DNA of 64,000 bases from Mangifera indica (GCF_011075055.1 NC_058149.1:10794449-10858448), one strand, 5' to 3'; numbered from the stretch's first letter, positions 37,092 to 49,690 are shown. Notes: generated by a model from the sequence alone, not told the origin. A program made the numbers and translations.

Positions 37092-37394
37092 TTTCAAATG
37101 TAGCTTCAGTTATAGTACTTTTATCATAGAATCTCCTGAAATATATTAAACTTGGGTAAAGGTTGATAGCTGTATGCATTTTTCATTCAATGTTCATGTC
37201 TGGGATTATTTATAGTTTATTATATATTGTTTGAAGATTTAGACTTATCAATGGTTCTCTAGAGTTGAAATTAGTGGGTTTTGGATGTTTGAATCCATAG
37301 AAAATGAAAGAAATTATGAGTAATGTTCTCTGGAGTTGAAAATATGCGAACTGTCTTTCCATATGTACCTCAATTTCAAGGTCTACCCAATGAG

Positions 37395-37570
37395 TAATGT
37401 TATGTGTTTATATTTTTATTATATAATTTAGATATACAAATGATATGTTATCATATGATTTAATATTATTTTATTTTTAATTCAAAATTATTTAATTCAA
37501 TCATATAATGATATATTATTTATATATATTAATTATATATTAAAAGTATGTATATATAATTTTATTATTA
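37395..37570. repeat. Short AT-rich MITE (family S)
   Basis: About 175 bp: tataatttagatatacaaat on the left, tcatataatgatatattatt inside, ttaattatatattaaaagta on the right. This is the clearest match to the copy at 2420-2580. Confidence 0.6.
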
Positions 37571-39430
37571 CTGAATTTAGCCAAATTTCCCTTCTTTCCA
37601 AAATGTCCTGTGTCCAAATCTCCTCCAAAAAAGGATATCTTAATCTAACCACGGTCGAGAAGAAGAAAGTAGATCACTATAAGATGCCCGAGTGACCCAC
37701 TCCATTAAAGGTTGAAGAGTGAAAGGAATTTATTTGGAATGTTAAACGTTCCAGAACAAATTCAAGTGCTGGGGAGTAATTAAGTTTACCTTGCTTAAGT
37801 AATGAAAAATGAAGAATGGAAAAACAAGGTCTTCATAGTGGTGGTTTTTTGTTGCCAGGAATTTCTTTTCAAATATGTTTTTGGAGATATCTGGTTGATA
37901 AATCCCACAAAATCTTTCCACATACCAAGGCTGTCTGTGTGCAGCCAAATTTAGCCATTCCGAGAGGAGTAGGCCGTAGGCTGATATTTTGTTCTCAATC
38001 CAAGCATCTTGTTGATTTGATGGAGAGAGAGAGAACCTTTGATTAGGAGGAAATCGAATGATTCAAATCTAATAATTGAGTTTGAGATGGATGGATCTGA
38101 CATATTTCATTCTCCCTTGTCATGGTAAATTTGATGATTACATTTGACAATTGATCAAGCTGTCTGTCTGTCACAGGTGATCTCATGAACAGTGACATTA
38201 ATCAGAAAATCTCATTTAAACAATCGACAAAAGAATACAAGGGCATTTTCAACTTTTAGATCCACTTTAATTTCTAGAGATAGTGGTATCATGTCCCATT
38301 GAAAAAGTAAGAATATTTACAAAATTATATATTATGGTATGGCTGGCCTATGTCATGATTATGCTCAGGATACACCATATGTAGTTCAACATTGTCACAA
38401 AAAAGCACCCCAGCTCAGTATTTAAAAAGAAGAAAAACCTCTTTAATAACCTTAACCTTAAAAGATAATTTAAAAAAAAAATAAAAAATTTCATTTATTA
38501 AAATATATGTGTTAAAAACCCTTTTTATAGATATATCAATAATAAATTTTTAATATATTTAATTTAATAATTATTAAATTGATCATTAAATGTGAGATTT
38601 ATTATATTTAATATAATTAATTATTATGCTATGCAGTGAGAAAATTAACAACTAACAACCTATATGAAATTATTTCAAGCTCAAAGGATTCAATCACCTC
38701 ATCAAAATCTTAAAATCTTCCCACAATACAACAATCCAACTATTTCAAAAGAAAAAATAAATAATTCTTATCTCTTTTCCCTAATTTAACAATATTTCCT
38801 GTTTGAATTTATGATTTTAGGGTAAGATTTTGGTTTTTGAGTTAAAAGAAAATGGTAATTAAAATTGAAGGTTTTTGTTAGTACAGCCTTAAAAAGTTGA
38901 TTTTTTTTTTTTTTACAAAAACTTAAAAAATAAATTTGAAAAAAAAAAAGGCAAACCTCTCAACCACTTTCTACATTCTGCAGCCTCATGTCTCCTCCCT
39001 CAAATGCAAACCAAAATCTCACTTGGGTCTCCTTCCTCACCCTCTCTATCTTCCTACCCCACCTACTTGCAAGTCAGATCCAGCCACCATCTCTCCTCCC
39101 TCAATCTTCCTCTCTTCCCATCCCTACCAATCACAGCCAAGGCAATCCAGTTTTGAAAATTTCTTGCCATGATGACGAATCCCCGTAAATGCCTTTAATG
39201 AGCTTTTTGCAACTCACACAATTTGGTGGTGGTGATGTTTCCGTTGTGTAACGGTTATGGAGGTCGAAGTGATCTGCTGTTGTGATGATATTGGAAGGGT
39301 TGATGGCGGATAAACGGAGGGAGACGTGGGATGGAGTTGAATGGGCGCAATTGGAAGTTCATGAATGTGTACGCGTATGTATACTTGAAGACGGGGAGCG
39401 CTTGAAGGTGGGGATTGAGTTGGTTTTTTA
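37571..39430. other. Intergenic, no supported gene
   Basis: Scattered short open frames occur near 37742-38046 and 38936-39190. The latter is Pro/Ser/Leu-rich with a hydrophobic N-terminus but stops after 66 residues, with no convincing continuation. I could not match either to a known family. Confidence 0.4.
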
Positions 39431-39431
39431 A

Positions 39432-40260
39432 GGCGAAAAAGACTTCTTCCCACCCAGGGTTTCCTGAAATGACAGGTTCCACCAATTAACTTTAAAAAAC
39501 TCAAGTACTTACTTATTTATTAAAATTCATTGTTAGAGTTATAGGTAAAAATGTCATTTAACTAAAAATATTTAAAAAATTAAAAATTTATTACACTTTC
39601 CCCTCTTACTTTAAAAATCTAACATTTTTTGTTTGTCCAAAGTTTAAAAAGTGATTATTTTCCTTTCTTCTTTAACGACCGTTTTTTGACCGACATTTCA
39701 TTTGTCAGCATTCACTTCCACCTCTAAAACAAAGATGTGGCCACAAAGAGAACGACTGGAAACAATGTCGTCAAAGATTCATTGCACGATAAATCATCAT
39801 GCTTCAATTCATTGGAGAGCTTCTAGACGACACCAAGATCTATTGAAGTGGCCTAGATCTATCGTGCGATGATCCGTCGAATGAAGGATCTTCAACGATG
39901 TCGCTTTCAATTATCACCTTCATGGTGGTGTTTTCGCCATGGAGGTAGGAGTGAGCAGTGGCAAATGGAAGGTCAGTTAGAGAATGGTCGTTGGAGAAGG
40001 AAAAAGAAGGAATGAAACTCTAGAAGAGAAATAATACTTTTCAAACATTGGATGAGGGGAAATTGCTAGATTTTTTAAACTAAGAAGAGAAATATGAAAA
40101 GTTTTTAGTTTTTTAAATATTTTTAGATAAATAATATTTTAACCCTTAATCATAACAATAAATTTTAACAGATGGATAGGTGGGTATTTAGATTTTTTAA
40201 AGTTTAATGATAAAATTTTATCATTTCAGCAAACCTTGGGTGGGAATAAGTCTTTTGGCC
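39432..40260. mobile_element. GGCC-type TIR element (family R), best-preserved ends
   Basis: The left end is GGCGAAAAAGACTTCTTCCC, continuing acccagggtttcctgaaatg. The complement of the right end is GGCCAAAAGACTTATTCCCA, continuing cccaaggtttgctgaaatga. The flanking 9-mers are gttttttaa and ttgttttat, 6 of 9 the same, so a decayed 9-bp duplication is possible. The interior has cgatgatccgtcgaatgaag-type tracts and no transposase. Confidence 0.7.
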
Positions 40261-40261
40261 T

Positions 40262-43200
40262 TGTTTTATGGTAGAGTATAGTCTGTTTGACATGGGGCAC
40301 AAGGCTATTTGCCCATTTTCAGTTGAAAATCAATAAATTGATATACGATAAAAGGTCTTACTATCATACTCGCGATCTTATAATCACTACACCAGATTTT
40401 GATATAATCTCAAACCCAACTCTTACTATTGGGGGATCTCGAACTATTAGCAATAAAGATAAAAGATAGCTATCAATCAATTAGAAAGTGAGAAGGGAAA
40501 GTCTTGAAAGATTGAAAATATAAGAGCTGAATCATTATTATAATTTATAAAATTGATAAGTGTTGTTTTAATAATTTAGGTAAGGGGTTGATCTTAAGAA
40601 GATGATATTATAAAGTAAGGTTATCTTCTCTTGAGGCATCATTGGTCCTCTTACCTATCATTACACTTTCTAATTAAAGTTTTGCACGAAAGAAATCCTG
40701 CCTCTTTAGTCTAAAGAATTTGGGAAAACGATATGACTTTTGTCCTGATGATAACCTCATTTCAATAATTTTAATGGAGACTATGATTCAAATCATTCAA
40801 CTGAATAAACCGAAAGGTTTGGTACTTGATGCATACCATACCTATACTTCAAATTTTTCTTTGACCATCTCATGAACAACAACAATAATACCCATAACAA
40901 CTTAGTTTTGTGTTTATTGTTCACGGAATAAAAGATTTCGATAATTTTTATTATTAATAATAGTATGATAGATAATATAAGAGATAATTTATTATTATTT
41001 TTATTTTATATATTAAAAATATGAGTAATATTATACCTACCCACTTTAAGTAGTACATAAATAGGTGTATACTTATATATGGGTATTACTTTATCTTTAA
41101 TTCAAAATCAATTAATCATATGATAATACATATAAATATATGCTCAAAAGTAAGTACGTATAGTTCTATTATAAAAAGATTATCAAAATAATCTATACTT
41201 ATTAAATTTTTAGGAGGGAAATACTCTTATTTTTAATTAATATATCAAATAACGTAAACAAATATTTTATAATAATTATATATAAAAGTATTTAAATAAA
41301 ATAATATTTTAGTATTATTTTATTACGTTCAACCAAACATAATAATTATATAAATCTATCTATTTTTATCAAATATAATAATAATTTATACGTAGTAATA
41401 TTTTAGATAATTTATTTTTATAATAATTTTTATTTTTTAATAAAAGATTAAGCAAACTGTACGCATCCTTAAATTATTCCCACATGATTCATTAAATTCA
41501 TTGAAAGTGCAAATTATAACTTCATGTCTGAGGTAGAAAAGAAAATCAATCCATAAATGGAATTGAGATTGAACATATGGGAAAATGAATGGTTGGCTGG
41601 TGATAACTTGGTAATAGAATTTCTAAAATTGAATTGATTAGTAGAAATGGGTGTAACTTGAGGGAATGATGATGACTAATGATGACATGGGTACCATAGA
41701 AAGGAGTAGGGACTAGTGATTACAGAGATAATTAAGCAAACAAGCACTATTATTAATTGATAATGATGAATGGAAAGGAAAATAGGAAAGAATAGAGATC
41801 AATCTTGTAGATCATTCAAATGATAATTTAGATGATAATAAAAGATATTTAATTTATAAAAGAATTTATTTTTGACTTATTTGATATAATGGTTATGAAT
41901 TAAATTATTGAATCTAAAATTTTAGATATTTGATTGATCCAACCTAAACAAAAAACAAAAAATAATCCATTTTGGGTGAGAATGCTCTTTAAAAAAAAAA
42001 ATCAGTGTTGGAGATTCTGCTTTGTTTGTTTATGAAAGAGACAAGGCGTTAATGACAGATTGGAGTGTGATATGCACAATCATCAAAGGGTGATTGAAGC
42101 CCACAAGGGGCAAAAAGAGATAGCAAGTGGGCCATTCCAGTTTTTCTGGGGAGGAGCCTCTGGCTCAGCTACCCTACTGCCACCATAATCTTACAATAAT
42201 AGAGTCACTGAAAACAGCCTTTTTGATTTGACTATACAGTGCCTCAAACAGACACCCCTTGGTATCAGAATCAATCCAACTACACTTTGGCTTCATCCTC
42301 AACCCCCTGTTCATTTCTTGTATACATCTCATCTCATGTCAATTATTAAGCCATGGTGGACCCTTTTGCTGCCTTTAATACTACTGCATAAAACAGAATC
42401 ATATGGCTGGGACTGAGATATAGATGATGAAAATTTGTAAATGCAAGAAGACAGAAAATCTCAGCTGACATATAAGGAGATGATATGTTTACTTAGGACA
42501 GAGGAGGAGGATGGATTTGCTTTGGCAGAAAAATCTATGGTACCAAGTGGGTAGGCCACTGCTAAGTTAACTGTCTTTGTGTATGTCTCTTTTATAATAC
42601 AAGCAACCATGGAATAAAATAAGATTGGGACCCGTCATAGACAATTGGTCCCATTGACATCAAAATGAAAGCAATATCAGATGGCACTCACCATCTCAAT
42701 TCAGCTCCCAGGTACTTATTATATCAACAAAACTATGCATTAACTAGCTTATTTGTCAAGACAGAACAAGGGCATTGTTGGATTTTAGAGCGCATTGTTA
42801 AGGCCTAAGGGCACAAGTGAAACAAGCCACACAAATGAACAAATGGCATATATATAAATATATATATATTACTAGCTGGGAAATTCCGGGTTTACCGGAT
42901 CCTGTCCTTCGAGACTCTGCCAAAACTTGAGAAAGAGAGAGGTGGGATCCAAAGTTTTCTTCTTCTTTACTTCAACCTACTTTTAATTACATTTATTCAA
43001 TATTCATGAACAACCCATTAGTTCTTTTACTTTGAATTAACATCTTATAGATTAAAATACAGAAAAGTGGAATCTAAAACTCACTAGTTACTAACAAAGA
43101 GAATACCAATATAAAAATGGAAAGAAGCTTCTTTAATTCATGCAATACATCTAAAATGGGTCCCCATCCATCTATATCCTTCATCCTTCCCAATTTTTTT

Positions 43201-43340
43201 TTTTTTTCCTTTTCTTTTTTGCTTTATAGAAAGTAGAAGAAAGATGTTTTAGAGGGAAAATAAGAAAGAAGATATCAGCAAAATAGGTGTTAAAAATAAT
43301 AAAAATATTGATAGTAATAATAATTATAAAGCAAACTGCT
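40262..43340. other. Intergenic, repeat-bearing, no supported gene
   Basis: Holds the nested MITEs at 40905-41450. The rest (41460-43340) is AT-rich with a few mixed stretches; the 62-residue frame at 42228-42416 shows no recognisable motif. The last few hundred bases probably include the 3' UTR of the polyamine oxidase gene. Confidence 0.45.
40905..41450. mobile_element. hAT-like MITE, copy 3, carrying a nested short MITE
   Basis: Outer sequence such as agtatgatagataatataagagataat and aaccaaacataataattata matches copies at 19400-20330. Between about 41025 and 41185 this homology is interrupted by a family S short MITE (taatattatacctacccact ... agtaagtacgtatagttcta), after which the outer element resumes (attatcaaaataatctatac). 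Confidence 0.55.
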
Positions 43341-43351
43341 AATACAGTTAC

Positions 43352-45046
43352 CTAAAAATACACACAGTGATAATGTTGAAGAAGCCTATTGGCTTCTCTA
43401 AGACCACTAAAATAGGCACCATGAGTTGTAGAATAATGAGTTCTATGAGTGGCCTCTCCTGCAAAGAGTATTTGAAGTGGAGGAACAATAGCAGTAGACT
43501 CACAGCTGCTGCTAATTTCTGGCAATGGCTTTGCCATGATATCAAAATCTTCACCACTTGAGCCAACTGCAACGTAGCTATATGATCCAAGGAACAAAGG
43601 GTCATTGCCCCATTTAGTGCTTAAAACTTTTGTGAATTTCACTTCACTGCTTTCCACATGGTTCACATTATTATTCCCATTGCATAATTGATGGGAATTG
43701 GATTCCTCTTTCTTGTGGGGTTGTGACAGGAAGCTGGAGATTATTGTTGAAACTCCATCAATGATCTCTTCATCACTCAGTGATTCAAGCTCAAGAGCTT
43801 CTTCCCCTGCAAACCAAGATAGTAACACACTTGATTTCTTGTAAATTGGACACAGAGAAGCCGTCCTTCTCATCCACCAAGGGATCTTTTCATTCCTCAG
43901 CTCATAGTCTGATCTATGAAAAGCCATATGCAGGAATGGGAAGTTGCTGCTGCCTTTGCTGAAAATATCACATTCATTTGATGGACTCACCTGTAGAAAC
44001 AGCTTGTTAACAACACCATAACCCAGTCTTGATATTGCCTCAGTCTTAAAAGATGGAAGAGGAGGGTTGAACTTGAACATGCTTGAATCTTGCCGAATTC
44101 CAGCTTTTAGTACCCCCAATGAAACTGTGACAATAACATGATCGGCTAGCATTGTGGATCCATCAGAGAAATGCAGTTTTACAGGCCTTAAAGTGTAGCC
44201 ATTTTCCATCTGTCTTGACTTGTATCCTTCTGGTTGCCACTCGATGGTTGAAACTTTTCGGCCTAAATGGATCAAACCTGGAGGAAGAACAGAAGCTAGA
44301 TGTCTGATTATGCTCATGTATCCTTTAGCAATGGTGATTTCTTCATCTGGGAACATTTGATACTCTCTTTCTGCATTGAAATCTAGAGTGAACAAATCAC
44401 CAGCAGAAGTATAAGTCCTCTGGGTGTTTTCATGCATTGCAAAAACAGCTTCTTCAAGCAACTTTCTGCTCCAACTACCATCACCTTTCACCTCCTCTTG
44501 ATCTTTAACAGAATCCCAATAAGAATTAAGGCCTTGTCTAAGAAAAGAACCAACACTAAGCTCACTAGGCTTACCATTGCTAGTACAAAGTTTGAAAGCT
44601 TTAACAGCAAGATTGTAGAAGTCATTTTTCTCACAGGTTGAAGGTTCATTGAGCTTGCCTTGAGCAAAATCCATCAGGCTATCAAAAAGCTTGGATACAG
44701 GGTCAACAATGGATGGATTAAGAACAAAACCTCCTTCAGCCATGGTCTTTGTTTCCGTGGAGAAGCCATCCATGCATTCCCAAGGCTGTTGAGACTCAAG
44801 TGAATGGATTTCTTGGGAAATTTTATAAATTGGGCTGCCTCCAATGCCATGGATCCAAGTAGCACCCATCTCAATTCTGTCACCACCAAACTCTGAAGTG
44901 TTAATTCTGCCACCAATTCTTGTTCCACCTTCAACAACACAAAGCTCAAACAACTCTTTTGAGCTTTCACAAGTGTAGAGTTTATTAGCAGCAGTAAGAC
45001 CAGCCATCCCTGCTCCAATAATCACAATTCTTGGCTTCTTCGCCAT
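43352..45046 (-). CDS. PAO5: Polyamine oxidase, PAO5-type (intronless)
   Basis: A single 564-residue frame. FAD-dependent polyamine oxidases of the PAO5 group back-convert thermospermine and spermine to spermidine, probably in the cytosol. The N-terminal dinucleotide-binding motif is IVIIGAGMAGLTAANKL (about residues 7-23), followed by a Glu that should bind the ribose (VVEGG), GGRINTSEF and GATWIHGIGGSP, as in PAO5. The C-terminal FAD segment is FAGEATHRTHYSTTHGA. No peroxisomal C-terminal tripeptide is present (it ends CVYF). Arabidopsis PAO5 is also intronless and about 533 residues; the extra length here lies mainly in loops, e.g. a Ser/Asn/His-rich stretch before KFTKVLSTKWG. It is convergent with the MSI4-like gene, 6.7 kb away; in Arabidopsis PAO5 is next to an MSI4-like gene. 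Confidence 0.95.
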   Translation of the reverse strand: MAKKPRIVIIGAGMAGLTAANKLYTCESSKELFELCVVEGGTRIGGRINTSEFGGDRIEMGATWIHGIGGSPIYKISQEIHSLESQQPWECMDGFSTETKTMAEGGFVLNPSIVDPVSKLFDSLMDFAQGKLNEPSTCEKNDFYNLAVKAFKLCTSNGKPSELSVGSFLRQGLNSYWDSVKDQEEVKGDGSWSRKLLEEAVFAMHENTQRTYTSAGDLFTLDFNAEREYQMFPDEEITIAKGYMSIIRHLASVLPPGLIHLGRKVSTIEWQPEGYKSRQMENGYTLRPVKLHFSDGSTMLADHVIVTVSLGVLKAGIRQDSSMFKFNPPLPSFKTEAISRLGYGVVNKLFLQVSPSNECDIFSKGSSNFPFLHMAFHRSDYELRNEKIPWWMRRTASLCPIYKKSSVLLSWFAGEEALELESLSDEEIIDGVSTIISSFLSQPHKKEESNSHQLCNGNNNVNHVESSEVKFTKVLSTKWGNDPLFLGSYSYVAVGSSGEDFDIMAKPLPEISSSCESTAIVPPLQILFAGEATHRTHYSTTHGAYFSGLREANRLLQHYHCVYF

Positions 45047-45212
45047 TATTGATGCTACAAAAAGTACAGAAAATGCAAAGAAACAGGAAAAAAACTTAAA
45101 TAGGGAGAGGAAGAATACAAAGAAGTGTGAGATGAGTGAAGCTGAGTTACTAATAAGGAATTTATAACAAGAAGTATTTGTGTGAGGCTTCTTCAGACTC
45201 TCCTTTTACATA

Positions 45213-45228
45213 ATTTATTTATATAGCT
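45213..45228 (-). promoter_or_regulatory. TATA box of the PAO5-type gene
   Basis: On the minus strand GAGCTATATAAATAAAT stands about 170 bp before the ATG at 45046. The leader is pyrimidine-rich (tcttcctctccctattt). Confidence 0.55.
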
Positions 45229-45249
45229 CACAGCAGCAAAGGCTTAGGC

Positions 45250-47540
45250 CATTAAAAATAATAAATAAAAACCATCTACTGGTCTTTCTCAGTGAGAAGA
45301 AATGCCATTTCCATTTATATTGACAAAAAAATCAATCAGTGTGAAGCTAAGTAATTAATGGCAAAAAAAAAGAAAAAGGTGAAGAAATGCAGCAAAAAAC
45401 ATGGTGTACAGAGGAGGAGAATAAAAGGTTGATAGTGCCTTTCACCAACCTCACATGTAAATTAAGTTAAAGACGGCCCACCAACCCAGCAGTTCATTTC
45501 ATTGGTATTCATCAGCTGCTCGCCGTTTGATCATCATGACTTAATCATAAACCACTTTGCTTCTTGTTTTCATTTTCTCGCAAATCCCAGTTGCTTATTC
45601 TTCAGTCAACCAGTTTCACATCTGCACAAGCATCTTTCTAATTTTTTGAAGATGCCCACAGCATGGCATAATTATTAATAATTCCTCATTGCACTCTGGG
45701 TTTAACTTCACTGTTTGACTTTACATATTAATTTACAATTGCAATTATCATTACTGACCTATGAAGCACCTAAATGCACTCTGTTTTAAAACTTTTCATA
45801 TTTCATAACGTCCCGAAATTAGTATGAAACATTTCGAGGAGAAAAGGGTATTTTGGGAATATAAAAAAAATTGAAATGCATTTGTGTTTTTTTCTCTTAA
45901 TTTTTAATCGATTTTATATTTCACTCTCTTTCACAATTTTAAATTTTAACTTTGGTCTCGTTTTTTCTTCTCTCCAACATTGAAAACTTCTTATCTTTCC
46001 GACATGTTAAAAAACATCATTTTTTCATCTCTAACTTCTCTAACTATTGATAAACGTTTGAAATATCACTTGATACATCAAATTGATTAAATACATATCT
46101 TATTATAATTAAAAAAAAAGATCGTATTTCACTAATTTTTTAAAAGAAATACATATTACCACGCTTTTTTAAATTTGATATTTATTAAAAAAAAACTTTT
46201 CCATTTTTCATATTTCCATTTTTGTGCTATTAATTAGTGTATTTAGGAAAGATTTATATATAGCAAAATTTTTTACCATACCCAAAGCCAAACAGCCACC
46301 TAAATCTTTATTAAAGGTGGTGCAGATTTGTGAATGTGATATGTAATATTAAATTGAAAAGGAAGTTTCATATATTTCTCACGTAAGTGAGAGATTGACA
46401 ATCACAGTCAACTTCATGAACTGGCATTAATTATGATGATGGGAGAAGAGAAACTGCGGTTGAGTCTTCATCAATTATGAATCTGCAAAGGAAGTCAAAT
46501 TCTGGAGCTCACCAAGGACCACGAGCCGATTCAACAAGATTTCGGGACTTCCAAAGTTTAGAAAATCTTATATTTTTCTACGCGATAAAATTATACTTAT
46601 ATATTTTATATAAATAAATATATATATATATATTTGATAATTATACTTATTTATTTTATATAATTAAATAATTTTAAATAAAAATAAAATAATATTTAAT
46701 TACGTGATAACATGCATACATCTTTTTAAACTCAAACAATAAATTTAAAAATCTACATCTTCACAACTTTTAATAAAAGTTAGATTCTAACCGAATTAAA
46801 CCCAAATAAGGTGAAGTGTGTTTTCATATGGGTGGGTTTAATTCGGGCTCTTCGAGTGTGAAGAAATACATATTTTTGTTTGATTCACTTTATAATTTAA
46901 AAGTTCATGAGTGAGTCTCACCCAACTCAGGTTCCTGTGAACAAATTGAACTTGGCTTGAGTTCACATGAAATATTCGGTTTGACTTCCTTAAACGACGT
47001 TATTCTTTTTAATTTTTTCAAATGATATGAGTCAAACACAATCTTTATTCGAGTTCAGACTCGAATTTATTTTCCTTCTACTCCTCAACTTGTATTTAAA
47101 TTTATGTTCATTTATTTTATATTTGTATTTAGACCCGTTTAAGTAAAATTCATTGCATACTTAAAACAAATTTGCTCTGATTCTAACCGCACCTTCAACC
47201 ACCATCCGGCCTTTCAAAGTCAAACAATAAATTTAAAATACTTGAATCTTCACAACCTTCAGGCTCATCCAAAACTCTGCAACATCTCTTTCATGAACCA
47301 CCATCACAGAGGGCTATCATCACCACCGACTTGTTCATTGATTTCCTCCGCATTGTCTCTCTTGACCAAATGAAGTGTGGCATTGGATCATGTGATTTTA
47401 GTAAATAAATAAATTAAATACCCATCTCCAAATCAAGCTTTTTTTATTTGTCATTGCATATTATATTAAAATTAAAGGTCAAAGACTCAAAATAACTATT
47501 TCATTACCATTAATTACAAGCAATGTTTTCATATTCCAAC
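45250..47540. other. Intergenic, no supported gene
   Basis: AT-rich, with a family S MITE near 46585-46735. I saw no open frame with domain-like content. Confidence 0.45.
46585..46735. repeat. Short AT-rich MITE (family S)
   Basis: Contains ataaaattatacttatatat, ataattaaataattttaaat and atttaattacgtgataacat, in the family S arrangement. Confidence 0.45.
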
Positions 47541-47543
47541 ATT

Positions 47544-48379
47544 GACTACAGGACTTATTCCCACCCAAGGATTGATAAATTCATAACATTTTAAAAACTT
47601 CAAAGTCTCATTTATAAGTGATTAAAATTAACAAAATTCATTAATTTTAATAGTAAAATCATCATTTAACTATTCATATTAAAAAATATCAAAATTTCTC
47701 TTAAATCTTGAAAATTAATAATTTTTCTCTCATAATTAAACTTTGAAAATTATATTTTTCTCCTAAGGTTTCAATTTTTCAAGTAAACATCTCTCTCTTT
47801 GACAATTGTCACCCTCTGATTGTCTCTCTCTCTTCTTCTGATCTTATCCTCGTCGGAGAAGGTGACTATTCGTTTGGACAAAAACAAATTGTCTTCGTTG
47901 AGAAATCTACGACACTAAAGTAGAAATCGATGAATACACGAACCATTTCTCAACGAAGACAATTCATCTTTATCTAAACGAATACTCATCTTCTCTAATG
48001 AAAATAAAATCAGAATAAGGGAGAGAGATGGTCAGAGAGTATTGATTGCCAGAGAGGGAAATGTTTGCTTGAAAAATTAAAACTCCTAGGGAGAAATACA
48101 ATTTTTTAAAGTTTAATAAAAAAAATATATTAATTTTTAAGGTTTAAAAAAAATGATATAAATTTTTATATAAATATATATTTATTACATAATTTATACA
48201 TATCTACTAAAAGGTATTTTTGTCATTTTATATTTTAAAGATAAAATTATTATTTTTACTTTATTTTAACAAAAATCATCCACGTTAATAATTTATGGGT
48301 GAGACTTCAAATTTTTAAAGTGACACCGATGAAACTTTGAAAATGCGCCAAACCATCTATGGGGAAAAGTCTTTTAGCC
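47544..48379. mobile_element. GGCC-type TIR element (family R) with internal foldback
   Basis: The left end contains gacttattcccacccaagga and the right end accatctatggggaaaagtc followed by ttttagcc. The interior has a perfect 19-bp inverted repeat (47888-47906 and 47945-47963). No target duplication could be established. Confidence 0.55.
47888..47963. repeat. Perfect 19-bp inverted repeat with 38-base loop
   Basis: attgtcttcgttgagaaat at 47888-47906 is the exact complement of atttctcaacgaagacaat at 47945-47963. Imperfect pairing continues outward (tcgtttggacaaaaacaa against tcatctttatctaaacga), making a stem of about 37 bp. Confidence 0.85.
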
Positions 48380-49124
48380 TTACATAAATATTAAAAAAGA
48401 TTTATAATAATAATTCTTCCTATTTAATTATCAAATATTAAATCTGGATTAAATTTAACTAAAAATTAACACATGTGGATGTGGTGATCAAAGAGGGGCA
48501 GGGCCCTCTAGGGTTGTTGTCATTGCGTCTTGAGCCTCACGCAATTTCTGTCCTCTTCTTGTTATTAATTTAGGTTTAGGATAACGTTTCTCTAGTCCAA
48601 ACTAATATTATATTTTAAGGATGTGATATATGATACTACATTGAAATGCAGTTGTGATGATCAAATTATGGATTTGGTTTGGTGATCAAGATAATGGGAT
48701 CGAATATCAAATCTAATTTTTTATATTATATATCATATTATAAAATTTATATTTTAAAAAATAAAATAATAAAAATTTTAAATTAATATATTATCATTTT
48801 AAAAATATTATAAATATTTTTAAAATTTTAAAATCTTTTATGTAAATGTGAATCACATCATCATTTGATATATTTTATAATATATATTATTTTGTATTTA
48901 TATTATATCTTATTATATAATATATATAATACATTGTAAAATATTAATAACTCTATTTGACGGTGGTTATGCTATTTTCTTGTAGCATCACTTCAAGGGT
49001 AGAGTAGACTGCCAAAAACATGGGCTTGCAGCCCTTCTTATAACACAAACTATTGTGTTGACCCTCGCCCTTTAAAGCCCAATACCTATATCTTTTTAAG
49101 GGCTGAGATTTGTATGTTATGTTT

Positions 49125-49215
49125 AATGTCAAAATAATATATTATTACGTAATTAATATTATTTTATTTTTAATTTAAAAATATTTAATTATATAATAAT
49201 ATATATCAATAATTT
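49125..49215. repeat. Short AT-rich MITE (family S), partial
   Basis: Contains aataatatattattacgtaa and atttaattatataataatat. Only part of the unit is present. Confidence 0.4.
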
Positions 49216-49360
49216 TATTAACTAAATATTAAAAAAAAAATGTGCGAAAATGGAAAAAACAGCTTTTTCTTTCCCGCTTACGGTTTCAGTTAACAGCTTT
49301 TAACTTGTCAACACCAAAAACCCTAAAGCCCCTCCCTCCAGGACAAAAGCAAGTAAAAGA

Positions 49361-49690
49361 CTATAGAGCCTCCTCACTCAGAAACCTTACGAGCACATAA
49401 TCACCCAAATCCCAACCATTATCACCTCCATTCTCCTCCACCACCCATTTTGAATTAACAATCCCTTGCATATCTACACTGACCATGAGTGACGCCTCAG
49501 CGTCGGAAAAGGAGGAGCCGCAAGTCTCTTCGTTGCGGTTGATGGTAACGTAAGAGGAATATGACTGAATTATCAAGGGCGAGGTGTAAGGATTGTCGAT
49601 GAACTTGACTCTGGTAAGAGGTTTCGCGTCTAGAAAGTGGATGAGGTCAGCCACTGTGACGGTGTCATCCTCCATCGGCAGCCAGCCCAT
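49361..49690 (-). CDS. Small acidic protein, unrecognised (109 residues)
   Basis: A single frame from ATG 49690 to TAG 49361. The sequence starts MGWLPMEDDTVTVADLIHFL and ends LGDYVLVRFLSEEAL. It has no signal peptide or membrane segment. It is acidic, with a Ser-rich stretch (CGSSFSDAEASLM) and a Trp-containing C-terminal half. In frame before the ATG are 20-odd codons without a stop (reading ATPHGEGRVDLGDDI just before it) and then a TGA, with no other ATG, so 49690 is the first usable start. A TATA box and a GA/CT tract lie 120-150 bp upstream, as expected of a real promoter. I do not recognise the family. GC content is well above that of the flanks, which also supports coding. Confidence 0.6.
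   Translation of the reverse strand: MGWLPMEDDTVTVADLIHFLDAKPLTRVKFIDNPYTSPLIIQSYSSYVTINRNEETCGSSFSDAEASLMVSVDMQGIVNSKWVVEENGGDNGWDLGDYVLVRFLSEEAL

Noticed and set aside
38936..39504. Pro/Ser-rich frames on both strands, one with a hydrophobic start
   Set aside because: The plus-strand frame stops early with no exon continuation, and the minus-strand frames run into the terminal repeat of a transposable element.
43348..45018. Several frames within the polyamine oxidase gene in other phases or on the other strand
   Set aside because: They are shadows of the 564-residue coding frame.
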